Virus record (IMG/VR): IMGVR_UViG_3300020192_000055
Span: 1 to 31,890 of that record
Origin: a virus
DNA: 31,890 nt
Strand: one strand, 5' to 3'
Below, one piece after another: positions 20,543-29,700 of the stretch (positions are counted from its first letter, which is position 1; every line of letters begins with the position of its first letter). The notes beneath the pieces were generated by a model. The model did no database searches, was not told where the DNA came from, and saw only the letters and a list, made by a program, of their open reading frames with translations. The position numbers were made by a program, and so were the translations under genes.

Positions 20543-20905
20543 ATGGAAACTTGCCTCAATAGTTTTGATGAGGACGTAGCCATAGACGTTGGCTACGTCG
20601 TGGTTGAAAGAGCAGACCAAGTAGTCATACTAACGTATGGTGCTGTGTCAGTTGAGACGGCGGTTGATGATTACTCTTACGCTACTGGTATACTTGCAGA
20701 TTGGTTTGCTGAGAGTTACACTGGGTTCGTTCAGACTAGCGCTATTGCTACACGTCTGAACATGCCCAAGACTCACACCTATATAAAGGGCGCAACAGTT
20801 ATAGCTCTCGCGCCCTTCTACCACGTTGCCACAACTAGAACACTAGAGTATCTGTTAACGGAATGTATTAACCCATTTGTACTAGAGGTTGAACCACATG
20901 ACTAA
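20543..20905 (+). CDS. 120-residue protein, unknown
   Basis: An acidic protein with alternating strands and helices (VAIDVGYVVVERADQVVILTYG, then ATGILADWF and a later ATVIALAPFYHVA). No motif recognised. It starts five bases after the SSB-like stop and overlaps the next gene by eight bases, so it belongs to the recombination and nucleotide gene group by position. It might be a partner of the diphosphohydrolase-like protein that follows. Confidence 0.65.
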   Translation: METCLNSFDEDVAIDVGYVVVERADQVVILTYGAVSVETAVDDYSYATGILADWFAESYTGFVQTSAIATRLNMPKTHTYIKGATVIALAPFYHVATTRTLEYLLTECINPFVLEVEPHD

Positions 20906-21230
20906 GTTAATTGCTGAGCTTGTTGGTAAAGATGTGGAGACCGAGACTAATGAAGCGGGTGGCTCACAGTCTAAACTATCGGCTAGGTTTGATTTGATTC
21001 CTGCTGTGCCGTTGTTTGCTGTAGCAGTTGTGCTAGGTGAGGGTGCTAAAAAGTATGGTATCGATAACTGGAAACTCATCTGTACCAATGACCATCTGTC
21101 TCACGCACTGGCTCACATCTTTGCTTACCTAGCGGGTGACCGTAGCGATAGCCATCTGTCACACGCAGTCTGCCGTGTTCTGTTTGCCGCATACACATCA
21201 ACCAAGGAAGACGATGAATACAGCGATTGA
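20898..21230 (+). CDS. dATP/dGTP diphosphohydrolase-like protein (DUF5664 type)
   Basis: A 110-residue protein matching the DUF5664 pattern: GGSQSKLSARFDLIPAVPL, then VLGEGAKKYGIDNW, DHLSHALAHIFAYLAGD and HLSHAVCRVLFAAY. This family, named for dATP/dGTP diphosphohydrolases, is linked to nucleotide pool control and in some phages to 2-aminoadenine (Z) DNA. No PurZ or DatZ gene is visible in this window. I chose the ATG at 20898 since GAGG lies ten bases before it; the frame also opens with a TTG three codons earlier. The following gene starts inside its end. Confidence 0.75.
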   Translation: MTKLIAELVGKDVETETNEAGGSQSKLSARFDLIPAVPLFAVAVVLGEGAKKYGIDNWKLICTNDHLSHALAHIFAYLAGDRSDSHLSHAVCRVLFAAYTSTKEDDEYSD

Positions 21231-22095
21231 TTCCATACGCGCACTGTTAAACTCAGAGTCGATGTGTTCTGTGTTACCCACCCCCACAGTTAAAGGTCTA
21301 GCGAGTGACTACGGTAAACTTGTAGCCGCTTCAGCACTCAAACAATTCACTGACTACGAAAACGACATGAAGCACGGCGGGTTACGGTTGTCCTCTTTGG
21401 GTAAACCTGCTGTGCTACAGGCTATTGAACTCCCTGCTGTACGTGATGAGTTGATAGAGTGTGGTGTGTACCAAGAAGAGGGGGACGTAAGTTCTAGACT
21501 ACGCGAGTTGTTTCATAGGGGTGACCAATACGAAGCGCTAGTTATGTTTGTGTTGCAACTGCACGGGTACAAGATAATCTCAACGCAAGAGACTGTATCG
21601 TTTATGGGAGTACCCGGTCATACAGACGCTATCATTGAGACACCGTCTGGCGACCAACTGCTAATCGAAGTAAAGACAATGAGTGACTATTACTATAATC
21701 AGTTCGTCAAGTATCAGAATGATGACAGAGGTTACATAACACAACTAGCCACCTATGCTTACTGCACATCCAAGACACCAGTGTGGGTATGCCTGAACAA
21801 GGGCAACCATGAAGTGGCTGTGATTGAACCAGTACCCGAACAACTAGACCGTGCGTTGGAGAGGGCTAGGGTTATCATCCCCATCCTAACCGACAAGATT
21901 AGTTGTGTTGACGACATATTCGATAACCTCAAAGCACCGCCCGGTGTGGAGGAGGTGTACCGCAAACACAAAACGGACAAGTTTCTGTTAGCGCAGTCAA
22001 TCAAGTACAGCCCATACAGGAGTATGTTCTATGAGTTAGTCACAGAACCAAACGGTTACGGTAAGGACACTGAGTACATAATAGATATTAAATAG
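21214..22095 (+). CDS. PD-(D/E)XK exonuclease (Cas4/RecB-like)
   Basis: A 293-residue nuclease. The core is GHTDAII with Asp138, LLIEVKTM with Glu152 and Lys154, and the Gln177-x-x-x-Tyr181 helix (QLATY) that is typical of the RecB and Cas4 group. It probably resects DNA ends to make single strands for ERF annealing, and may degrade host DNA. AAGGAAGACG precedes the chosen ATG at 21214; an earlier ATG at 21136 lies inside the upstream gene without a site. Last gene of operon 2; its stop overlaps the end of the convergent tail fibre gene by eight bases. Confidence 0.85.
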   Translation: MNTAIDSIRALLNSESMCSVLPTPTVKGLASDYGKLVAASALKQFTDYENDMKHGGLRLSSLGKPAVLQAIELPAVRDELIECGVYQEEGDVSSRLRELFHRGDQYEALVMFVLQLHGYKIISTQETVSFMGVPGHTDAIIETPSGDQLLIEVKTMSDYYYNQFVKYQNDDRGYITQLATYAYCTSKTPVWVCLNKGNHEVAVIEPVPEQLDRALERARVIIPILTDKISCVDDIFDNLKAPPGVEEVYRKHKTDKFLLAQSIKYSPYRSMFYELVTEPNGYGKDTEYIIDIK

Positions 22096-23188
22096 TGTTC
22101 TCAAACTCTACAGCCGTAATAGAAGATACGCATAGCACCTCCCCGTTGGTGTTAACCCCCGCATTACGGAGTTCAATCTTTAGTGTGAACGCATCCGCTG
22201 TGCCCGGTGTATATACGCCCATTAACATCGCTGTAACAAAAGTAGCACCACTTAAAAACACTTGACTAATGTCTGTGGTGCCTGCTACCACACGTATAAT
22301 CGAACCAGTAACAGTTGGCAATACCTGGACACCCGCGATAACAAGAAACGATGTTGTAGCATTGCGTGGTGTGAGAGATGGTGATGTGTACGCTACCACA
22401 AACGTAACCAAGGAAGCTGTAGTAAACGATGTGTTCCACTGGAAGTTAGTAACCCTCTTAGCAACACTAGCGACATGACCGAACGCAGTAGATGCTAAGG
22501 TTGTGTCGTTAACTGTCTTTGCCGCTGTTGGGTACGTTGTGTTCTGTAGTGCCTTAAGTTCTGCACTGGTTAGGAAACCTCTCACACCTGCTGTTGTCTG
22601 TAGTTGTGTAGAGTTTGATGTCGTTGCGGGGGTTGGGGCTGTCGGTACGCCTGTTAGGGTTGGGCTAGCAAGCGGTGCGTACGTAGCAAGAGATGTGTTG
22701 ATTACTGCATCAGCAGCTATATAAGCCGCAACCACAGATTGTATCTTGTCATACACAGCTTGACGTGTTGGGGCAAAGATAGTGTCTGTTGCCCATGCAA
22801 TACCATACGCGCTGTTACTTGGTACACCAGTAACATCCCCAATAGACCCGATACCGAACGACTCATACTCAGCGGCACGTCGGGACACGCGGTTAATTTC
22901 ACGGTTCCACACTGCACTGCTGAACCTCTCACCATACAACACAACGCTAGCAGGGTCAATAGGTGTACGCCGTCTAAGCTGCACGGTAGTCGTGCCGATT
23001 GACGAACCGTCATACCTCACTGACACCGCTGACAGTTTTGTAAAAGATGTGTTTGGTTGAACGACAGCACCAAACAGAATAACGAAGTCCTTAAGTAGTG
23101 TATCCGGGTCAAGGTTTGCCAGTGTGGTGTCGATAGTCCACCCTGTACCAGACCTTGATTGAATAATAGCAACAGTTAGAAAGCTCAT
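22088..23188 (-). CDS. Tail fibre protein (T7 gp17-type N-terminus)
   Basis: A 366-residue receptor-binding protein. The first 100 residues match the T7 tail fibre N-terminal domain that docks on the tail: YDGSSIGTTTVQLRRRTPID then WNREINRVSRRAAEYESFG. The middle carries a phage tail repeat (YAPLASPTLTGVPTAPTP). The C-terminal 130 residues are Thr/Val/Ala-rich strands, likely a trimeric beta head that touches the cell. It is short compared with T7 gp17 (553), so a second adhesin may exist. Start overlaps the preceding stop as ATGA. Confidence 0.8.
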   Translation of the reverse strand: MSFLTVAIIQSRSGTGWTIDTTLANLDPDTLLKDFVILFGAVVQPNTSFTKLSAVSVRYDGSSIGTTTVQLRRRTPIDPASVVLYGERFSSAVWNREINRVSRRAAEYESFGIGSIGDVTGVPSNSAYGIAWATDTIFAPTRQAVYDKIQSVVAAYIAADAVINTSLATYAPLASPTLTGVPTAPTPATTSNSTQLQTTAGVRGFLTSAELKALQNTTYPTAAKTVNDTTLASTAFGHVASVAKRVTNFQWNTSFTTASLVTFVVAYTSPSLTPRNATTSFLVIAGVQVLPTVTGSIIRVVAGTTDISQVFLSGATFVTAMLMGVYTPGTADAFTLKIELRNAGVNTNGEVLCVSSITAVEFENTI

Positions 23189-26100
23189 TTTTTGAACGTC
23201 TCAATAAATAAATTAATCTTCTCTAAATCTTTCTCACGTTTGCGACGTTGCGATTGTGTCATCGCGCCGCGTTCAGTGAGCCATGTCTTGCTGTCTAGTC
23301 TACCAAGTTCAATCTCAGCGGCAAGGGCTTGGGTTGTGATGATGGTATCGGTAAGTTCCTTACGCCTAGGGTTACCCGGTTCCATCTCCTTTACTGCTTT
23401 CTCTAGCTTCTTGCTGTAGGTCTTCATGTCAGCCACCGCTTGCTTCAGCTTATCCTCAGTGAACCCCATACCTTTAACAGTGTCAACACTATTAACGGTT
23501 ACACCTGTGAGGCGTAGTGCTGTCACTAAGGCGTTGTTTGTTAGGTCATCATTAGAAGCATCGTTGTCGCTACGCGCGGCACCTGCCCAGCTTGGCTTAG
23601 CTGCGCGTGTGATGTTGCCCCTTCCGTCCTTATCTTCCTTAACCCCAAACTGTTGTAGAGGGTTGAGCTTGTTGAGGTTGGACAAACTGGGTAGTGTGTT
23701 CTCAATCAGGTACTTAACCAGTGGCGCGTGTTTACCGGGTATAGGTATACCTACAAAAGATGTCTGCTCCGTGTCATCATTGACTAGAGACTTACCTGTT
23801 CTAGGGTCTTTGCGCGTGGCTATTGCGTACAGTGCTTTGATAGAGCCGTACCCCCCAGTCACTAGCCCATCAACGAAAGGTATGGTGTCACTCTTGGGAC
23901 TCACTTGTTTAAGGTCTTCGTTGTACGAGCCGGGGAACAATCCAAACATCTGACCCAAACCGTTAGCGCCGTCTTCAAAGGAGTTAAGCGCGTCGGCTAT
24001 AGGGTCGAACGATGTGAACGGCACATGAACAAACTTGTTAGGGTCACCGGATGGGTGCTTAGAGTAGATGTGCCCCTGTCCCTGTTGGTAGTCTTGGAAC
24101 CCACCTACTGGTGCTTCTTCCCCTGCTTCCCTCACGTCTTGGTTCATCAAACTGTTGATACGTTGGTACGCCATGTACTGTCTGGGGTTTCTCAATACGT
24201 GTCGCACCACAGCAGGGGCGTTGCGTGACATATAAGTCCAGAACGGTATGTAGTTCTTGGACAGTAACCTGTCACCTAAACCTGTATTGCTGTAGTCAAA
24301 GAAGTAATCCGAGGCATGGGTAACAGCTTCATCAATGTCTGTGAAGTTAACCCGCCTCGTTGCTGTGACGAACTGACCGATTGCATTAAGCCCACCGTCT
24401 CTCATCACTGAGCGGTAGTGTGCAAGCTTAGCCATCTGTTCAAGCTGTGAACCTACAGACATCAGGTATCCCGACGCTTCATCTGTCATACGTTCAGCTA
24501 ACTCAGCACCGTACTGCACAGCATCCCATCTGAGAGAACCGTTACGGATTACAGGGAGTATGCCGCGCCCTTGGATGACAGTACCCCAGTACCCGATTGC
24601 TCGTGCCGCATTTCGCGGGTCTAGTGCGTTGAACATCTCGCTAGACTTCTTAGCAATCTCCCCTACAATAGGTGCTGTAGGGGTGGAGATGGCACCACGC
24701 TTTACTAACTCAGCCATCAACTCACGCTCTGTAAACTGCCCACCACCGTACACTTTTTTAGTGTTGTCTAGCGCCTCGAACCCTAGCTTCTTGTACTTGA
24801 TGTAGTCAGCCATAGCGGGTATGATGTTTGCTAGGTTCGTACCAGACATAGCCGAACTGATGAACAACTGGTACACCTGTCTACCTACAAACCCAGTGGT
24901 AGCTAGCGCCTGTTTCTTAAACATCCTGTTAGCGTACTGCCATACAGCCGCAAGTGTAGACAACTGTGCCGGGTCAGTGGCTACCTCAAGTATACCCGTA
25001 TACATATTTGCCACCATTGGGTTGATGTAGATGTCTTCAGCGCCCGGTATGTTCGCGATACCATAGTTCTTGTATACTTCAGGACTGAACTTCACATACT
25101 TACCATACAGTTCTGGTTGTGCATTCTTAGCCGCTGCGCTAACACCCCATCCTGTCTCGATAGCATTAGCAAACATAGCCTGAGACATAGCAGACTTACC
25201 CATCAACGTCTTGAGTTGGTCAGTGATGACACGGTATGCCAGACGGGGGTCAGTAACTAGCAACTCGTCAATGCCCTTGTATGGTAGTTTGTATCGCTTG
25301 ACCATGTAGTTGTATAGTGTCTCATTCTGCATGGGGAGTTTGCCCAACACACCACTATCTACTAGAGCATCTAGCGTACTGTCTGTTAGTGTGTTCAGTT
25401 CTGTAATCAGTGTTCGTTCATTGGTCAGCAACTTCGATAGTTTCTCTGTTGCCTCGTCACTGATAGACTTGAGTGTTGCTTGCGCCTCAAACAGTGCTAC
25501 CTCTGTGTCCCCTACTGTACCCAGTTCTTTCTGCCATGATGTAATGCGACTGTTTAGTTTAGTAGACTCACCCGCTAGTTCATCACGCATACGCTGGATG
25601 GACTTCATGTTATTAGTTAGAGTGTTGACCTCGTTGGGTTGTGCTTCCTTCAGTGCTGACTTGATGAATGTAAGCGCGTTGTCCGCCTCTACTAACTTTG
25701 CCTTGAGTTCTACCGACTTAGCAATTGCTTCAGGTAGGTCAACATCACGCGCCTTGATGATACGGTCAAGCGTCTTCTGTTTAGTGCGTACTGTGTTGCG
25801 TAGCTGCTTTGCTGAGCGGTCACCCTCAACGAACCCGAACGCCGACGCGAGAATCAGTTCGTCGTTAACCAGATACTCATGAGTTTTTCTAGACTGCTGA
25901 AACGCCGCGCCTAAACCCTTGGCACTAGACTCAAGGTAGCCCCCGTAGGCATCGGCTTTTTCTCTACCTAACCTGAACCTAGCATCGGCAGACAACACAC
26001 GGTTCATGTAGCCCATGTCTTGGAGTGCAGCTACATCCACACCCGCATTGTTAGCGAATGCCCATAAGTCATCATAGGCATCTGTGACGTTGGCTACTGG

Positions 26101-26781
26101 TGCGCGTAGAAGCTCTGCGCTTTCACGGGGTATACCGAACGACTCAGATAGTTCATAGAACTTCTCTAGTCTGTGTTCAAGAATACGTTTACCGTTGTCC
26201 CCAGATTGTGTCATTCGCATGATACGGTCATGCTGAGACACCTGAACAGCATCACCCCACAGTCTACCAATGTCGGACTGACTAAGGTCTAGGTTGTTGT
26301 TCTTTAGGACTAGAACGAACTCTCCATATGCGTTGTCGATAACCTCAGCAGAACCCATCTTAGCCAACACTTCATTAACTGTGCCAGCATAGTAAGGCAT
26401 GGTTTCCCATAGGTTCTCACCCTTCGCCTTAGCGTTGGTCAGTATGTTGCGTACCTGCTTAACCTGAGATTTGTCACTCAAGAAACTAGGGAACATCCTA
26501 GCCATCCACTGCTGGAAGTTCTTAGCACCATCACCGGGTCTAAGGTGTACCTTCGCAGCCATCTCAGACTCCCAACTGTTGCGCCTGATAACCTCAGACA
26601 GCATCTCTTGTGTTTCAACAGTACCCGCGAACCTGTTCAGGTCTACCTCAGATGCTAGAGCAATACGTTTCATCAGTTCAAAGTTAACCCGAACTGCATC
26701 AGGAATTTCAAGCTCTGACACATCCACCTTAGTGATTACTGGTGGTACTGTTGGTTCAAACGAACACTCAATCTTTTTCAT
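23185..26781 (-). CDS. Large internal virion protein
   Basis: A 1198-residue protein of the T7 gp15/gp16 position. It has a long coiled-coil region about residues 325-480, a helical middle, and the motif YIPFWTYMSRNAPAVVRHVLRNPRQYMAY near 846-874, which matches a segment of many podovirus internal or ejection proteins ('PF.TW...N.P......NP'). These proteins are stored in the head and form the channel that carries DNA through the envelope. A lytic transglycosylase motif, seen in T7 gp16, is not recognised here. Start and stop overlap both neighbours by ATGA. Confidence 0.75.
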   Translation of the reverse strand: MKKIECSFEPTVPPVITKVDVSELEIPDAVRVNFELMKRIALASEVDLNRFAGTVETQEMLSEVIRRNSWESEMAAKVHLRPGDGAKNFQQWMARMFPSFLSDKSQVKQVRNILTNAKAKGENLWETMPYYAGTVNEVLAKMGSAEVIDNAYGEFVLVLKNNNLDLSQSDIGRLWGDAVQVSQHDRIMRMTQSGDNGKRILEHRLEKFYELSESFGIPRESAELLRAPVANVTDAYDDLWAFANNAGVDVAALQDMGYMNRVLSADARFRLGREKADAYGGYLESSAKGLGAAFQQSRKTHEYLVNDELILASAFGFVEGDRSAKQLRNTVRTKQKTLDRIIKARDVDLPEAIAKSVELKAKLVEADNALTFIKSALKEAQPNEVNTLTNNMKSIQRMRDELAGESTKLNSRITSWQKELGTVGDTEVALFEAQATLKSISDEATEKLSKLLTNERTLITELNTLTDSTLDALVDSGVLGKLPMQNETLYNYMVKRYKLPYKGIDELLVTDPRLAYRVITDQLKTLMGKSAMSQAMFANAIETGWGVSAAAKNAQPELYGKYVKFSPEVYKNYGIANIPGAEDIYINPMVANMYTGILEVATDPAQLSTLAAVWQYANRMFKKQALATTGFVGRQVYQLFISSAMSGTNLANIIPAMADYIKYKKLGFEALDNTKKVYGGGQFTERELMAELVKRGAISTPTAPIVGEIAKKSSEMFNALDPRNAARAIGYWGTVIQGRGILPVIRNGSLRWDAVQYGAELAERMTDEASGYLMSVGSQLEQMAKLAHYRSVMRDGGLNAIGQFVTATRRVNFTDIDEAVTHASDYFFDYSNTGLGDRLLSKNYIPFWTYMSRNAPAVVRHVLRNPRQYMAYQRINSLMNQDVREAGEEAPVGGFQDYQQGQGHIYSKHPSGDPNKFVHVPFTSFDPIADALNSFEDGANGLGQMFGLFPGSYNEDLKQVSPKSDTIPFVDGLVTGGYGSIKALYAIATRKDPRTGKSLVNDDTEQTSFVGIPIPGKHAPLVKYLIENTLPSLSNLNKLNPLQQFGVKEDKDGRGNITRAAKPSWAGAARSDNDASNDDLTNNALVTALRLTGVTVNSVDTVKGMGFTEDKLKQAVADMKTYSKKLEKAVKEMEPGNPRRKELTDTIITTQALAAEIELGRLDSKTWLTERGAMTQSQRRKREKDLEKINLFIETFKK

Positions 26782-29700
26782 AAACAGCCGGGGTACTCTG
26801 TAATATCGATAGCGTCAATCGTGACAGTGTATTCTTTAGCGCCTTCGCTCAATCTACGCTCTGCATCTAATCTCTTCTGTGCTGTAACTGTAGCTTCTAG
26901 TGCATCGTCTGCTTCTAACATACGGGTGATAGCGTTGTCCGCTTTGTCTAGTGACCCCTCAACCAGTTCATCAGAACGTGAGAGTAGGTCAGCACCTAGT
27001 GCAACCTTAGCGTCTAGTGCCGCAACCGTAGACGTAACATCTAGCGTGATGCCTTGATGGTACAGCGCTTGGTTCATAGCACCCGCAGCTTGTTCTAGTT
27101 GTGAACCTGTACCGACTTTCGTCTTAGCTAACTCCGTCACCTTGTCAGTCTTGAACACAACTAATGTGTCACCTTCATCTGTCGTGTGTTTGATAGAATC
27201 AAAGCCTAGGTTCTCAAGTCTAGTCTGAACGTTTAACTCAAACTGTCTGAACATATCTTCAGGCATAGTCTCAGTGGGGTTAACCTTAGCGTACGAAGCG
27301 GACAGCTTGTTCCATTGGTCTGCAACCTTAGACTTAATTTGTGTACCGTCTTTCATCTTCTTAGTTACAGACAGCCTACGCTTGAATGACTTGATAACTT
27401 CCTCGTCAAAGCCAGCTTCCACCGCAGCTTGTGTAAACAAACTCTTAATTTCTGGGGTGCTGTCTAGGTTAGCGTCTAGTGTCTTGGTTACGTTGGGGAC
27501 TACCTCTCTCACAACACCTATCTCATCTATAGGTGTGTTGTTTAGTGGCACGTTATCTGTGAGCCTAGCCTTAGCTGCATCTGTCGCACGTTCAGGGTTA
27601 GTGTGGAAGTAACTACCCAAGCCTAGAGGATTCCGCGTTGGCATCGTGTCAACAGCAGACGGTAGTTGTGGTGTGTCAAACTTCGTACCGTGGTAGAAGG
27701 ACGAGACATCCCCACCTGCGTATGCGTAACCTGTCTTCAGTGCGCTGTCTGCAATCTCTGCTGTGTTTGCTGCGATGTCATCATTCAGTTTCCTAAGGTC
27801 GCCTATAGACTCGCTGATACCCTTTAGTTTATTGGTTGCATTCTCCATAGACTGCACGAGTTTAGACTTCTGAGCGGGTATGGGTACATCCCTAACAACG
27901 TCTTCGGGTTGTAGGGCGTTTACCGCTATCTTGGGAGTGTTAGGGGTTGCGGTGGGTAGTGGTACGTCTCTAACAAGGTCGTCTGCTTGTAGTGTGTTTA
28001 CAAACTTAGCCGCGTCACGCTTCTGTTTTTTGATGTCTCGTTGGTTTCTCTTACTCCCTGTTGGGGCAGGTGTCTCTTGCTTCCACACCTGAATGCGTTG
28101 CAGAAGGTCATCTTCATCTGTGTACTTAAGACCAAACTCATCAGCTTGTCTTAGATAGTCAGCTTCCCATTCACCCGTGGCTTTGAGAGCGTCTATCCTG
28201 GGAGTGTTAGCAGTTACCTTCTTAGGTGTTTCGTCAACACCACCTAACGCTGGCTTCTTCTTAACACCAAACACTTCTCCTATCTCACCCTTGCCGTAGT
28301 CCAGAGCAACCAGAGATTCAATGTTGCGCTTAATCACTGCCTCTTCAGCAAGCCTAGCCGCTAATACCTTAGAGTCTGGTACACCTAATTCTATTAGGGA
28401 CTGCTCATACAGCGCCGCGCGTTGAAGGTCAGCCTCAACGATAGACTTAGCGGCACCTTTAAGGTTAGTCTCCATACCAGACAGAGCCGTCTCTACTTGC
28501 TCGTCTATAGCGTTGATGTCGATGCCGAACTCATCAGCCGTCGTTAATGGTTTGACTACACCTAGCACACGCTCATTGAGTAGACCCTTATCATACGAAC
28601 CTACGTCCAGCGCAGCGGGTTCAACACGAGGCATCGTGTCAAGCTTAGCCATGTCTGCATCAATGGCTTTGCTAAGTAATACTGATTCTGCTGTGTACGA
28701 ACGGGCGCGTGTCATCTCTTCAGCAAGAGCAATCTCTGTCTGCTGTACAACCGCCGCTTGTTGTTTTGCCGCTTGCGTGGTGGGCTTCTTGCTGTCTGGG
28801 AGTGTTGCCTCAAACTGTTTGTATGGTTTAGTGCCTAGCGCCTGTCTAGCGTACAACTGTTCAAGCTCACTCTCTATATCTTGGGCACGAACGTCAAGGT
28901 CTGCTAGGGTGTCAGCATCAACGTCTGGGTCTAGTTCGTTCGCCTGTTCGTAGAGAGAGTTAAGCTCACCCTCTAAATCTGCTACTCTGTTATCTTCAAC
29001 CAGCGGAGCTACGTTAGGGGTAGAAGGCGCGGCTACCTCGTCTGGTATGCGGTTAATCACAACAGACTCTTGTGCCGCTCCTGACGCTGCTACGGCTTGC
29101 TTAGTTTCAACACGCACAACCCCAGTCTTAGCGTACTGCTTAAGCTTATTGACATCAAGCGGGTGCCCTACGTTGGCGTAGATGCTACCATGTACTAACC
29201 GTAGGTCGTCTAGTTCGTCACTGGTTATCTTACTTCTACCCTTATGGTGTCCTAAGAACCTAGCAAGCTCTGATAGGTCACTGGTGGTACGTTGAACGAA
29301 CTCAGCCGTGGATGTGTACACAGCATCACCCGGCTTGAGGTTTTTGATTGACTCATACAGCAGTGATGGGGCAGTAGCGGGTGCGAACGTATCCATAGGG
29401 ATGACAGGTATCGCGTCATCAACAAGCTTAGCGTTCAGCGGTTCATCTACCGCAGTCACACCCGCAGATACTACACGCTGTGCTTCTGCTATCTCTTTTT
29501 GAATCAGAGCCACTTGCTCTTGCAGTAGCGGTTTTTTATTGTAGTTAGGTTTCGCTCTTACCCCGTCTTCTCGAATACGCAACCGTGTGATTGCGCGTTC
29601 TGCTTCTTCAACAGCGTCGCTACCCTTCTTGATTACACCCGTCTCAGGGTTAACTACGATAGCCTTTACTCGTTCAGCTTCCGCTAGGATAGCAGGACTA

